Positions 17,516 through 25,126 of a stretch of 64,000 nucleotides of DNA are shown piece by piece; positions within the stretch are counted from its first letter, which is position 1; each line of letters begins with the position of its first letter. A program made the position numbers and the translations under genes. A model generated the notes under the pieces. It had not been told where the DNA came from, searched no databases, and was given only the letters and a program-made list of their open reading frames with translations. The stretch comes from Gammaproteobacteria bacterium (lineage in GTDB: Bacteria; Pseudomonadota; Gammaproteobacteria; Xanthomonadales; SZUA-36), in NCBI GenBank assembly GCA_024279945.1, contig JAJRRA010000076.1, positions 1 through 64,000 of the forward strand, written 5' to 3'.

Positions 17516-17680
17516 ATGAACCAAGAAGTTACCGACACGGAAAAAAATGAGCGCGTTCCTGTTATGCAGCGCATCATTGATAATCCGTTCTTACTGCTAT
17601 TCATCGGTGTGGTCGTTCCCACCGTTTTTTATGTTATTTGGGGAATCATGGAAATTATTACCATTCCCATGGCCCCCTGA
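17516..17680 (+). CDS. Small single-span membrane protein at the head of the norSY-like operon
   Basis: 54 aa from the ATG at 17516 (earlier in-frame starts run through the promoter repeats). Residues 1-20 are polar, then PFLLLFIGVVVPTVFYVIWGIMEII is one membrane helix. It is 39 bp before the CuA subunit gene. Small one-helix subunits occur in B-type heme-copper oxidases (subunit IIa of the Thermus ba3 enzyme), so it may be a structural subunit; no sequence family is recognised. Confidence 0.7.
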   Translation: MNQEVTDTEKNERVPVMQRIIDNPFLLLFIGVVVPTVFYVIWGIMEIITIPMAP

Positions 17681-17719
17681 ATAATTCAACCCACATGAAA
17701 ATAATACACAGGTGATAAT

Positions 17720-18271
17720 GTGAGCTCCATACAACCGCCTTCTGAGACGATTTGGTGGAAACAACCACTGGATCGGGTCGAAGGGACCTGGATCGGCATC
17801 GCGCTGGTCTGGTCCTTGATTATGTTCTTCATGATGCCCCTGTGGCACATCTACGGTAAGCAGAATCTTTCCAATGAAGCATACCGGACGACGCCCGAGG
17901 CCTTCATGGCCAAAACGCAGGCAATGGTCGATCAGTACACGATCCGTACCGAGACCAACCAGAATGTGCCTGTGGTTCGTCCACCACCAGGCAGCGATGT
18001 CTACTTGATTGCCAGATTATGGCAATGGTGGCCGCTACTGGAACTGGAGAAAGGCCAAACCTACCGTTTGCATATTTCGTCCCTGGACTGGCAGCATGGT
18101 TTTTCCCTGCAACCGGTCAATATCAATGCCCAGATTCTGCCCGGGTATGAAATGGTTTTGACCGTCACACCTGACACCAGCGGGGATCAGACGATTATCT
18201 GTAATGAGTATTGCGGAATCGGCCATCACACCATGGTCGGTAAAATTTACATCACGGAGGGCGGATCATGA
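17720..18271 (+). CDS. CuA-containing subunit II of a heme-copper enzyme (NorS-like)
   Basis: 183 aa from a GTG, with AGGTG just before. One N-terminal helix (GTWIGIALVWSLIMFFMMPLW) anchors a periplasmic cupredoxin. The dinuclear CuA site is complete: H126, C161, E163, C165, H169 and M172 in CNEYCGIGHHTM. This subunit would take electrons from cytochrome c. The order subunit II, subunit I, senC matches the norSY-senC cluster described in ammonia-oxidising bacteria for the sNOR nitric-oxide reductase. Overlaps the next gene by 4 bp. Confidence 0.85.
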   Translation: MSSIQPPSETIWWKQPLDRVEGTWIGIALVWSLIMFFMMPLWHIYGKQNLSNEAYRTTPEAFMAKTQAMVDQYTIRTETNQNVPVVRPPPGSDVYLIARLWQWWPLLELEKGQTYRLHISSLDWQHGFSLQPVNINAQILPGYEMVLTVTPDTSGDQTIICNEYCGIGHHTMVGKIYITEGGS

Positions 18272-19980
18272 AAACCCAGGAATTCAGGATTTGCCCGGAA
18301 TCGGGATTGCAATTCCACAAACCGGCGGAAAGGCTGATGCGCTTCCATGCTGTAGCAGCAATTGTGTGTCTGCTCATTGGTGGTATCACCGCCCTGCTGG
18401 TAACACTCACGCGCTGGCCTGCCGTTCACCTGCTTCCGGCAGACAAGTTCTATATGCTTTTAACCACGCATGGCATCAACATGCTGATTTTCTGGATCAT
18501 CTTTTTTGAGATGGCCGTATTGCATTTCTGTTCGTCGACATTGCTTCGTTGCCGTATTGCGACACCAAAACTGGGCTGGGTCGGTTTCGGCCTGATGGTG
18601 ACCGGTGCGGTTATCAACAACCTTTCGGTGTTCAGCGGCAAATCCTCGGTCATGATGACCTCGTATGTGCCCATGCCGGCAGAACCGACGTTCTACCTGG
18701 GTTTGATCCTGTTTGCGGTCGGAGCACTGATTGGTTGCTTCATGTTTCTTGGAACCCTGGTGATCGCCAAGGAAGAGAAAACCTATGAAGGCTCCATCCC
18801 GCTGGTTACTTTTGGCGCGTTGACAGCCTGCATCATCGCCATCTTCACCATCTCCATGGGCGCGGTGATTCTGATTCCGACTTTCCTCTGGTCAGTTGGT
18901 CTTATTTCCAATATCGATGCACCCATGTACCGCTTGATCTGGTGGGCGTTTGGACATTCCTCACAGCAGATTAACGTGGCGGCCCATGTGGCGGTCTGGT
19001 ACGCCATTGCAGCCATCGTCTTTGGCGCAAGACCGCTGTCTGAAAAGGTCAGCCGTACTGCATTCATACTGTACATCGCCTTCCTGCAACTGGCGTCCGC
19101 CCACCATCTCCTGGTGGATCCCGGTCTCAGTTCAAGTTGGAAAATCTTCAATACATCGTATGCCATGTACCTTGCGGTGCTGGCCAGCATGATCCACGGT
19201 CTCACCGTGCCCGGATCCATCGAAGTGGCGCAACGGGCCAAGGGGCTGACCAAGGGTCTGTACGAATGGCTGCGCAAGGCGCCCTGGGGTAACCCGGTAT
19301 TTTCCGGCATGTTCCTATCGCTGATCGGGTTTGGTTTCATTGGTGGAATTTCCGGTGTGGTGATGGGCACCGAGCAGATTAATATCATCATTCATAACAC
19401 CATCTACGTACCGGGACATTTCCATGCCACGGTCGTGATCGGAACCACGCTGGCCTTCATGTCACTGACTTACTTCCTGATTCCGGTACTTTTCCGGCGC
19501 CAGGTATTTTTGCCGGGTCTGGCCAAGTGGCAACCGTATATTTTCGGTATCAGCATGATGGTCTTCACTCTGGTGATGATGGGCGCGGGAACACTTGGCG
19601 TTGAGCGCCGCCACTGGGATATGGCGTTCACGGATGCGGCCATAGGCTTCGATTATCCAGCCAGCGCTTACGCCTTGATGGGGCTGGTTGGCATCAGCGG
19701 TGTCGGCGCTGTCCTGGGCGGAGCAATTTTCGTCCTGATTGTAGTGGTCTCTGTGTTCCTGGGTAAACGTGTTGAATCTGAGTCCAACTACGGTGCGGAA
19801 CCTACACGCCTGATGAAGGCACCGCCGATTGTTCTGCCGGAAGGTGGGCATGTTGCCGCGGGCAAATGGGGCTTTGCCGCTCCGGGTACTTTTGCCCTGG
19901 CGATGCTCTTCCTGGCCATATTCGTAGCGTATTACGCGGTCAACTGGAAGTATCTTGCTTCAGTCTGGCCTCTGGCTTAA
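18268..19980 (+). CDS. Heme-copper subunit I lacking the active-site tyrosine (NorY-like, probable NO reductase)
   Basis: 570 aa with 12 or more helices. Metal ligands are present: H68 and H386 for the low-spin heme, H384 for the active heme, and H230, H279, H280 for CuB. The AHHLLVDPG stretch is close to the B-type (ba3) oxidases. In oxygen reductases H230 is followed four residues later by the cross-linked tyrosine (GHPxVY); here the motif is GHSSQQ, with glutamine 234. Loss of that tyrosine is a shared trait of nitric-oxide reductases. With the CuA subunit and SenC next door I infer an sNOR-type enzyme, but an unusual oxidase is not excluded. Confidence 0.85.
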   Translation: MKTQEFRICPESGLQFHKPAERLMRFHAVAAIVCLLIGGITALLVTLTRWPAVHLLPADKFYMLLTTHGINMLIFWIIFFEMAVLHFCSSTLLRCRIATPKLGWVGFGLMVTGAVINNLSVFSGKSSVMMTSYVPMPAEPTFYLGLILFAVGALIGCFMFLGTLVIAKEEKTYEGSIPLVTFGALTACIIAIFTISMGAVILIPTFLWSVGLISNIDAPMYRLIWWAFGHSSQQINVAAHVAVWYAIAAIVFGARPLSEKVSRTAFILYIAFLQLASAHHLLVDPGLSSSWKIFNTSYAMYLAVLASMIHGLTVPGSIEVAQRAKGLTKGLYEWLRKAPWGNPVFSGMFLSLIGFGFIGGISGVVMGTEQINIIIHNTIYVPGHFHATVVIGTTLAFMSLTYFLIPVLFRRQVFLPGLAKWQPYIFGISMMVFTLVMMGAGTLGVERRHWDMAFTDAAIGFDYPASAYALMGLVGISGVGAVLGGAIFVLIVVVSVFLGKRVESESNYGAEPTRLMKAPPIVLPEGGHVAAGKWGFAAPGTFALAMLFLAIFVAYYAVNWKYLASVWPLA

Positions 19981-20021
19981 GGCAAACGTTAACAGGCCCT
20001 GAGACTTTTTATGTCATAAAT

Positions 20022-20051
20022 CGCCGGGTGGGTACGCCCGGCGTTTTTTTT
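20022..20051 (+). terminator. Rho-independent terminator after the subunit I gene
   Basis: CGCCGGG (20022-20028) pairs with CCCGGCG (20037-20043), extended by two inner pairs, followed by eight T. It sits between subunit I and senC, so senC and later genes depend on read-through or a separate promoter. Confidence 0.85.
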
Positions 20052-20068
20052 GAGCTATCCTTATACAG

Positions 20069-20932
20069 ATGAAGCTAACCCGTACACACTGCTGCCGTAT
20101 TCAGGCTGGAAAATGTCTGTTGGTTCTTATGTCCGGTCTGCTGCCCATGACTGTTTTCGGGCAGACAGGCAGTAAGGATAATCCTGCTGCTTATGATGCG
20201 GATAAAACCGTTCAGGTCTCACAGGCGGCGGTGGGAAATACCTTGCAGGATTACGAATTCACTGACCGTGATGGCCGCACAGTCAGCCTGTCCCGGTATC
20301 GGGGTAAACCGTTGCTGATCAGTATGATTTTTACATCCTGCCACCATGTCTGTCCTGCCATCACGAAACACCTGGCAACTGCAGTAGATGCAGCCCGCGA
20401 AGCGCTCGGTGATGACAGTTTCCAGGTGATCACGGTGGGTTTTGACACCCCGGTCGATACTCCGGATGCAATGCGGGTGTTTGCGAACCAACAGGGTATT
20501 GATGATCCCCATTGGGATTTCCTCAGCGCTTCGGCGGAAACCATTGCCGGTCTGGTCAATAACATCGGTTTTGTTTATTATCCATCTCCACGCGGATTTG
20601 ATCACATCAACCAGGTGACGGTTGTCGACCGGGATGGTGTCGTTTACCGCCAGGTATACGGTGCGGCTTTCGATTTACCCTGGCTGGTGGAGCCGCTGAA
20701 GGAATTGGTATTCAACCGTCCGCAGCCCGGCAGTCACTTTACATCGAATATACTGGGCCGGATCAAGTTGTTCTGCACCGTCTACGACCCCAATACAGGC
20801 CGTTATAAATTCGATTACTCCCTGTTTGTTGGCATGGGCATCGGTCTGCTGAGCGTATTGGCGGTTATCACTTACCTGTTACTGGAATTCTTCCGCGCAC
20901 GGCGCAGAAAAAAAGGCTCTGATCTTGCATAG
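20069..20932 (+). CDS. SCO1/SenC copper-delivery protein
   Basis: 287 aa. After a signal sequence ending near VFGQ, the thioredoxin-like domain carries the copper site SCHHVCP (C-x3-C) and the distal histidine in GFDHINQV. A C-terminal membrane helix (FVGMGIGLLSVLAVITYLLLEF) is an addition beyond the shortest SCO proteins. It would load CuA of the adjacent subunit II. Starts 17 bp after a terminator T-run and overlaps the next gene by 8 bp. Confidence 0.9.
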   Translation: MKLTRTHCCRIQAGKCLLVLMSGLLPMTVFGQTGSKDNPAAYDADKTVQVSQAAVGNTLQDYEFTDRDGRTVSLSRYRGKPLLISMIFTSCHHVCPAITKHLATAVDAAREALGDDSFQVITVGFDTPVDTPDAMRVFANQQGIDDPHWDFLSASAETIAGLVNNIGFVYYPSPRGFDHINQVTVVDRDGVVYRQVYGAAFDLPWLVEPLKELVFNRPQPGSHFTSNILGRIKLFCTVYDPNTGRYKFDYSLFVGMGIGLLSVLAVITYLLLEFFRARRRKKGSDLA

Positions 20933-23033
20933 GATATTGCTTGGGGCGTTGCAAAAAACCGGACGGGTCATTTTTGAATACTTGCGCAGGGTTCTCGATC
21001 GCGGTTTCGGCCCTGAGCTGAACCCGATGAATCATCTGGGTGCCCTGACCATCTATTTTTTCTGGATCGTCACGGTCAGTGGGATCTGGTTGTTTCTCTT
21101 TTTTAAGACCAGCGTTAGCGGCGCCTATCAATCGGTCGAGTACCTGACTCACCAGCAGTGGTACCTGGGTGGCGTGATGCGCAGTCTCCACCGTTATGCT
21201 TCGGATGGGGCCATTATTACCCTGGCGCTCCACATGATCAGGGAATTTTCCTTTGATCGGTATCGCGGCAATCGCTGGTTCAGCTGGATCACCGGCATTC
21301 CCCTGTTGTGGATGGTGATTCCACTGGGTATCACCGGCTATTGGCTGGTTTGGGACCAATTGGGCTGGTACGTTGCACTGACTTCCGCCGAGTTGCTGGA
21401 CTGGCTACCGATCTTCAGTGATTCCATGGCGCGTAACTTCCTCAGCGCCGATGTACTCAGTAACCGCTTTTTTACCCTGATGGCGTTTGTGCACCTGATC
21501 GGTCTGCCCCTGTTCCTGGTGTTTGGCATCTGGCTCCATGTGTTGCGCATCAATGGTCCGCGGATCAATCCGCCCCGGGCTCTGATGGCGGGCAGCCTGG
21601 CGGCGATGACGCTCCTGTCCTTTGTTTACCCTGCTCTGAGCCAGGGTGAAGTCGATATGACGCAAGTGCCGCAGAGTCTGGGTCTGGACTGGTACTACTT
21701 GCTGGTCTATCCCCTGGTCAAGGCCTGGTCGCCGGCCTGGGTGTGGGGGCTTTTGTTCGGCGTCAGCCTGTGGCTGTTCATGGCGCCCTGGTTGCCACCA
21801 CAGCGGTCTAAATCGGCCGCGATGGTTGACCTTGATAACTGTAACGGCTGTGCACGCTGTTCTGATGATTGCCCCTTCGGCGCCATCACCATGATGGAGC
21901 GTAGCGATGGCCTGGCGTACGAAAAAGAGGCCGTGGTTGATCCGTCGCTTTGCCTGAGTTGTGGCTTGTGCGTTGGCTCATGCCCCACGGCAACCCCGTT
22001 CCGGCGGCATACTGCCCTGTTACCGGGTATCGATATGCCTGATCTGTCAGCCGCCGCACTGCGGGAAACCATTCTGAAAGTCTCACAGGGGCTGAGTGGG
22101 AATCACCGGATTCTGGTCTTTGGGTGCGAAGGTCAGAAACAGACTGCAAAATTGAAATCCAGGCTTAATGACAAAGCAACCGCCACGGTAGATATCATCT
22201 GCGTAGCGCAACTCCCACCGGCCTTTCTTGATTTCATTCTTAACCGTGACCTGGCGGACGGTGTTGTGCTGGCCGGTTGTGGTGGCGGGGAATGTCTGTA
22301 CCGTTTTGGTGAACTGTGGACCAGTTTGCGCGTTGAGCGCCAACGCGACCCCCGTTTACGTAAACGCGTGGATACACAGAAGATTGCCCTGACGTGGCAG
22401 GATCCGTGGTCCGGCTTGTCTGATGTCTCCTCGGTCGTTGCAGCATTGCGGAAATCTCTCCCGGAGACCCCTGCTGCCGGACACGTGACCGATGAGAACA
22501 TCTCTTTACCTCCTGTCCGGGGAACATCATGGAAGTTGCCGCTGACGCTTACCGCCTATGCGCTGTTTGTCATTTTCGTGGGGTGGTTCTCCGTCTGGCC
22601 GCGGCACCAGTTGCTGAAACAAAACCAGGCCATGGTCTCCCTGTCTTTCTCTCATGCAGGTCATCGGGTGGGGGATTGCCGCAAGCTTTCCCAGGAAGAG
22701 TTGAACAAGCTCCCGCCGAATATGCGTAAAATTGACGATTGCCCGCGTGAACGATTGCCGGTTCGTATTATCTTTCGACTGAATGGAAAAATCCTGTACG
22801 AAGTCAGCAGACCACCCACTGGCCTGTGGAGTGACGGTGAGTCCAATATTTACCAGCGCATGGTGATTCCCGCCGGTAAGCAGAAACTGTTTATCGGTAT
22901 GATCGACAGCAACCGTGAACAGGGCTTCGATTACTCCTTTGAACAGGAACTTGACTTCTTACCCGGCCAGCATATCGTTGTGGAGTTTAATAATACGCTG
23001 CAATCTTTTGTCCTTATTGGGGGATCATCATGA
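20925..23033 (+). CDS. Fusion: cytochrome b, two [4Fe-4S] ferredoxin motifs, FlpD/MvhD-like domain, periplasmic tail
   Basis: 702 aa from a TTG (AAAGG 8 nt before); no ATG occurs before residue 35. Residues 35-290 are a cytochrome b/b6-like membrane domain with heme ligands H89/H103 (13 residues between) and H190/H205 (14 between). Residues 300-355 hold two clusters, CNGCARCSDDCP and CLSCGLCVGSCP. Residues 395-485 match the hydrogenase iron-sulfur (FlpD/MvhD) domain with C401, C426, C452 and C457 (GCGGGEC). A further helix at about 538-558 leads to a periplasmic C-terminus with no recognised fold. It could link quinol to a cytoplasmic iron-sulfur carrier. Coupled to senC and to the hemerythrin gene by overlaps. 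Confidence 0.85.
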   Translation: MHRILLGALQKTGRVIFEYLRRVLDRGFGPELNPMNHLGALTIYFFWIVTVSGIWLFLFFKTSVSGAYQSVEYLTHQQWYLGGVMRSLHRYASDGAIITLALHMIREFSFDRYRGNRWFSWITGIPLLWMVIPLGITGYWLVWDQLGWYVALTSAELLDWLPIFSDSMARNFLSADVLSNRFFTLMAFVHLIGLPLFLVFGIWLHVLRINGPRINPPRALMAGSLAAMTLLSFVYPALSQGEVDMTQVPQSLGLDWYYLLVYPLVKAWSPAWVWGLLFGVSLWLFMAPWLPPQRSKSAAMVDLDNCNGCARCSDDCPFGAITMMERSDGLAYEKEAVVDPSLCLSCGLCVGSCPTATPFRRHTALLPGIDMPDLSAAALRETILKVSQGLSGNHRILVFGCEGQKQTAKLKSRLNDKATATVDIICVAQLPPAFLDFILNRDLADGVVLAGCGGGECLYRFGELWTSLRVERQRDPRLRKRVDTQKIALTWQDPWSGLSDVSSVVAALRKSLPETPAAGHVTDENISLPPVRGTSWKLPLTLTAYALFVIFVGWFSVWPRHQLLKQNQAMVSLSFSHAGHRVGDCRKLSQEELNKLPPNMRKIDDCPRERLPVRIIFRLNGKILYEVSRPPTGLWSDGESNIYQRMVIPAGKQKLFIGMIDSNREQGFDYSFEQELDFLPGQHIVVEFNNTLQSFVLIGGSS

Positions 23034-23431
23034 CACTGATCAAGTGGCAAGCCTCGTTTTCTCTTGGCATTCCCTCAGTGGATCATGAACACCGTGAATT
23101 GATTGGGGCGATCAACACGGTTTATGACAGCATGATCAATAACGCCGACCCCGCGATCATCGAGTCATGTCTTGAAGATATTTATGCGGATGTTTCTTCA
23201 CATTTTGCGCTCGAAGAACGCCATATGCGTGAAGCGGGCTACGGGGAATATGAGGCACACAAGGAGGAGCATGAGGAATTGCTCGACCAGATACGGAACA
23301 TGATGGATCTGTTCGAAGAGAACCCGGACTCGGGCCGGATCATCTTGCAGCAGGAGTTATCAGACTGGTTCAGTGTCCATTTTTCCACTTTCGATGCCCG
23401 TCTCCACGACAAGCTCGGCGATCATCACTAA
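23030..23431 (+). CDS. Bacteriohemerythrin
   Basis: 133 aa four-helix protein with a di-iron site. Ligands in order: H in DHEHREL, H and E in HFALEERHM, H in AHKEEHEEL, and the last H with D in VHFSTFDARLHD. Such proteins bind O2 and, in several bacteria, NO. The ATG overlaps the fusion gene stop (ATGA), so both are co-translated. This context favours NO or O2 capture for the neighbouring enzymes. Confidence 0.92.
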   Translation: MTLIKWQASFSLGIPSVDHEHRELIGAINTVYDSMINNADPAIIESCLEDIYADVSSHFALEERHMREAGYGEYEAHKEEHEELLDQIRNMMDLFEENPDSGRIILQQELSDWFSVHFSTFDARLHDKLGDHH

Positions 23432-23450
23432 AAAAGGTGACCCCTTTTTT
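23430..23450. terminator. Bidirectional terminator between convergent genes
   Basis: AAAAAAGG and CCTTTTTT flank TGACC, giving a T-rich end on either strand. It lies exactly between the hemerythrin stop and the stop of the small minus-strand membrane gene at 23449. Confidence 0.75.
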
Positions 23451-23637
23451 ACGGTGCACCCATCAGGTTTTTGAGCAAGCGGAAACTGACCAGGGCCAGG
23501 CCGAGGAAGATAACGAAGAAGATAATTTGGCGTTGCCTTATGCTGCCGCCACGGCGTTTTTCGATCAGGCGCACCAGCCAGTCAGTAACCAGGTAAATGA
23601 CAATGGCGTTCAGGGTAAAGAGGACGAGATCTGTCAT
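23449..23637 (-). CDS. Small two-helix membrane protein, partner of the second heme-copper protein
   Basis: 62 aa. Two hydrophobic stretches, LVLFTLNAIVIYLVTDWLV and IIFFVIFLGLALVSFRLL, are separated by a basic loop EKRRGGSIRQRQ, so it is probably a membrane hairpin. AAAGGAG lies 7 nt before the ATG. It starts 21 bp after the stop of the heme-copper gene in the same direction and is likely its small accessory subunit. No family recognised. Confidence 0.7.
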   Translation of the reverse strand: MTDLVLFTLNAIVIYLVTDWLVRLIEKRRGGSIRQRQIIFFVIFLGLALVSFRLLKNLMGAP

Positions 23638-23658
23638 TGGCGCTCCTTTGGGTTGATA

Positions 23659-25029
23659 TTACCATGATTTTTTGCCACGGATAGACTTGTAACAAACCAG
23701 CAGAAAGAGCAGCCCGCCGATAACCGAGATCAATCCGCCCAGACCCATCAGACCCATGCCGGCGATTTCACCTAGGCGGTCAACGCCCTGGGCGAGACCG
23801 GCTGTTTTGCGTTGGACACCATAACCGCCCGACCACGCCATGCCAAGGATATGCAGCAATTGCCCCCCCCCATAGAGGTAGGGTTGCCAGGTGGCCATGC
23901 GCGGCGGAATGACGCCAAAGCCCAGTCGGGGCAGCAGATAATAAGAGAGGCCCATAAAGGCGATGGTCACGCCGACGGTGGAGCCGTGATAGTGGGCGGG
24001 GATCACGATATCCAGGCCGGAAATCAGAAATCCCAGTATGCCGCCTGCGGCGAACAGGCCCAGCGAAGACAGTAGCGCGGCCCGCAGGTACTTTCCTTCG
24101 TTGGCAAAATCTTCCGGTGGTTTGCCGGCTTTGAATACGCTCACCAGTACGGCCAGCCCCAGTGGCAGGCTGGACAGACCGCCGTATTTCATTAATTCGG
24201 TAAATGCCAGCCTGTGTCCCGGTGAGATGATATCGTGCGCGATGTAAAGAAAAGGCACGGTGATGATCGGAAGAGCCATGATAATGAGAAAGGTTAGGGT
24301 TAATCTGGGGGTTAGTTCAAACCGGCAGCCACTGGCATGAGCCAGGACAACCCAGGCCACCATCATCAGTAGCGTGTGCGTGAACTGAAGTACATGGCCT
24401 CCTCCCCAGAACAGGAATTCAAAATAAGCCTGGCCATCCATGGTGGACGGGATGCCGGCCCAGGAGGCAATAAATGCGGCAATGGCTACAGCAGTTATCA
24501 AGGTTGACAGGGTGATTCCAAATTGCAGAGCGCCCGTGCCGTCCAGATCTTGCCTGATTCCGTTTCGCGTAATTGCGGAGCGCAGAAGATGCGACGCGAT
24601 CCCTGCCGTGAACAGGCCCAGGCCGGTGTAGAACACCGGGTGACGTAACAGGGGGACATAATTGTTCATTAAGGGATCAGCTGCGCCGACGAAAGGCGAA
24701 ATAATTACGATTGCCGTCCCCGCTGCAGCAAGAAGGAAAGAAAACCGGTCCCAGCCGGGCAAGTCACGACTGGAACTCAGACTCCACATAACGCCGGCCA
24801 TCGAAAGCAGCCAGATCAATACCGACAGATCGACATGAACCACCAGCGCGACCCGGAAAAAATCAATAAAGGGGGTCATTTCCTGGATGGTCGGCGTTCT
24901 GGCCAGCACCAGCAGGATTGAGAAAATGCCGGCGCCGACCAGGGAGGCCAGGCCCAGCATCAGCCAGGCAGTCGTGGTTTTCCTGACATTTTCACTGCTG
25001 ATGTGCAGTTGGTAATCTGCGGCGTCCAT
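23659..25029 (-). CDS. Divergent heme-copper subunit I with altered CuB ligands (NOR-like)
   Basis: 456 aa, about 12 helices. Low-spin heme histidines H65 and H348 and the active-heme histidine H346 (PAHYHGS) are present. The CuB site is odd: H212 lies in GHVLQF, without a tyrosine at the +4 place (phenylalanine), and the usual histidine pair of helix VII is H265-D266 (IAHDIISPGH). A His-to-Asp change here recalls the proposed minor NO-reductase families; which one needs a tree. No subunit II gene is adjacent, only the 62-aa protein. AGGAAA precedes the ATG. Confidence 0.8.
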   Translation of the reverse strand: MDAADYQLHISSENVRKTTTAWLMLGLASLVGAGIFSILLVLARTPTIQEMTPFIDFFRVALVVHVDLSVLIWLLSMAGVMWSLSSSRDLPGWDRFSFLLAAAGTAIVIISPFVGAADPLMNNYVPLLRHPVFYTGLGLFTAGIASHLLRSAITRNGIRQDLDGTGALQFGITLSTLITAVAIAAFIASWAGIPSTMDGQAYFEFLFWGGGHVLQFTHTLLMMVAWVVLAHASGCRFELTPRLTLTFLIIMALPIITVPFLYIAHDIISPGHRLAFTELMKYGGLSSLPLGLAVLVSVFKAGKPPEDFANEGKYLRAALLSSLGLFAAGGILGFLISGLDIVIPAHYHGSTVGVTIAFMGLSYYLLPRLGFGVIPPRMATWQPYLYGGGQLLHILGMAWSGGYGVQRKTAGLAQGVDRLGEIAGMGLMGLGGLISVIGGLLFLLVCYKSIRGKKSW

Positions 25030-25126
25030 GGTGTTTGTTTCCTAGTTGAATTGGTTGACAGGGCAAGGTAACCAGCCAGGATGCCGGCGTCAATGCTGAA
25101 AGGGGTTTTAGCACCTCATGCATTCG

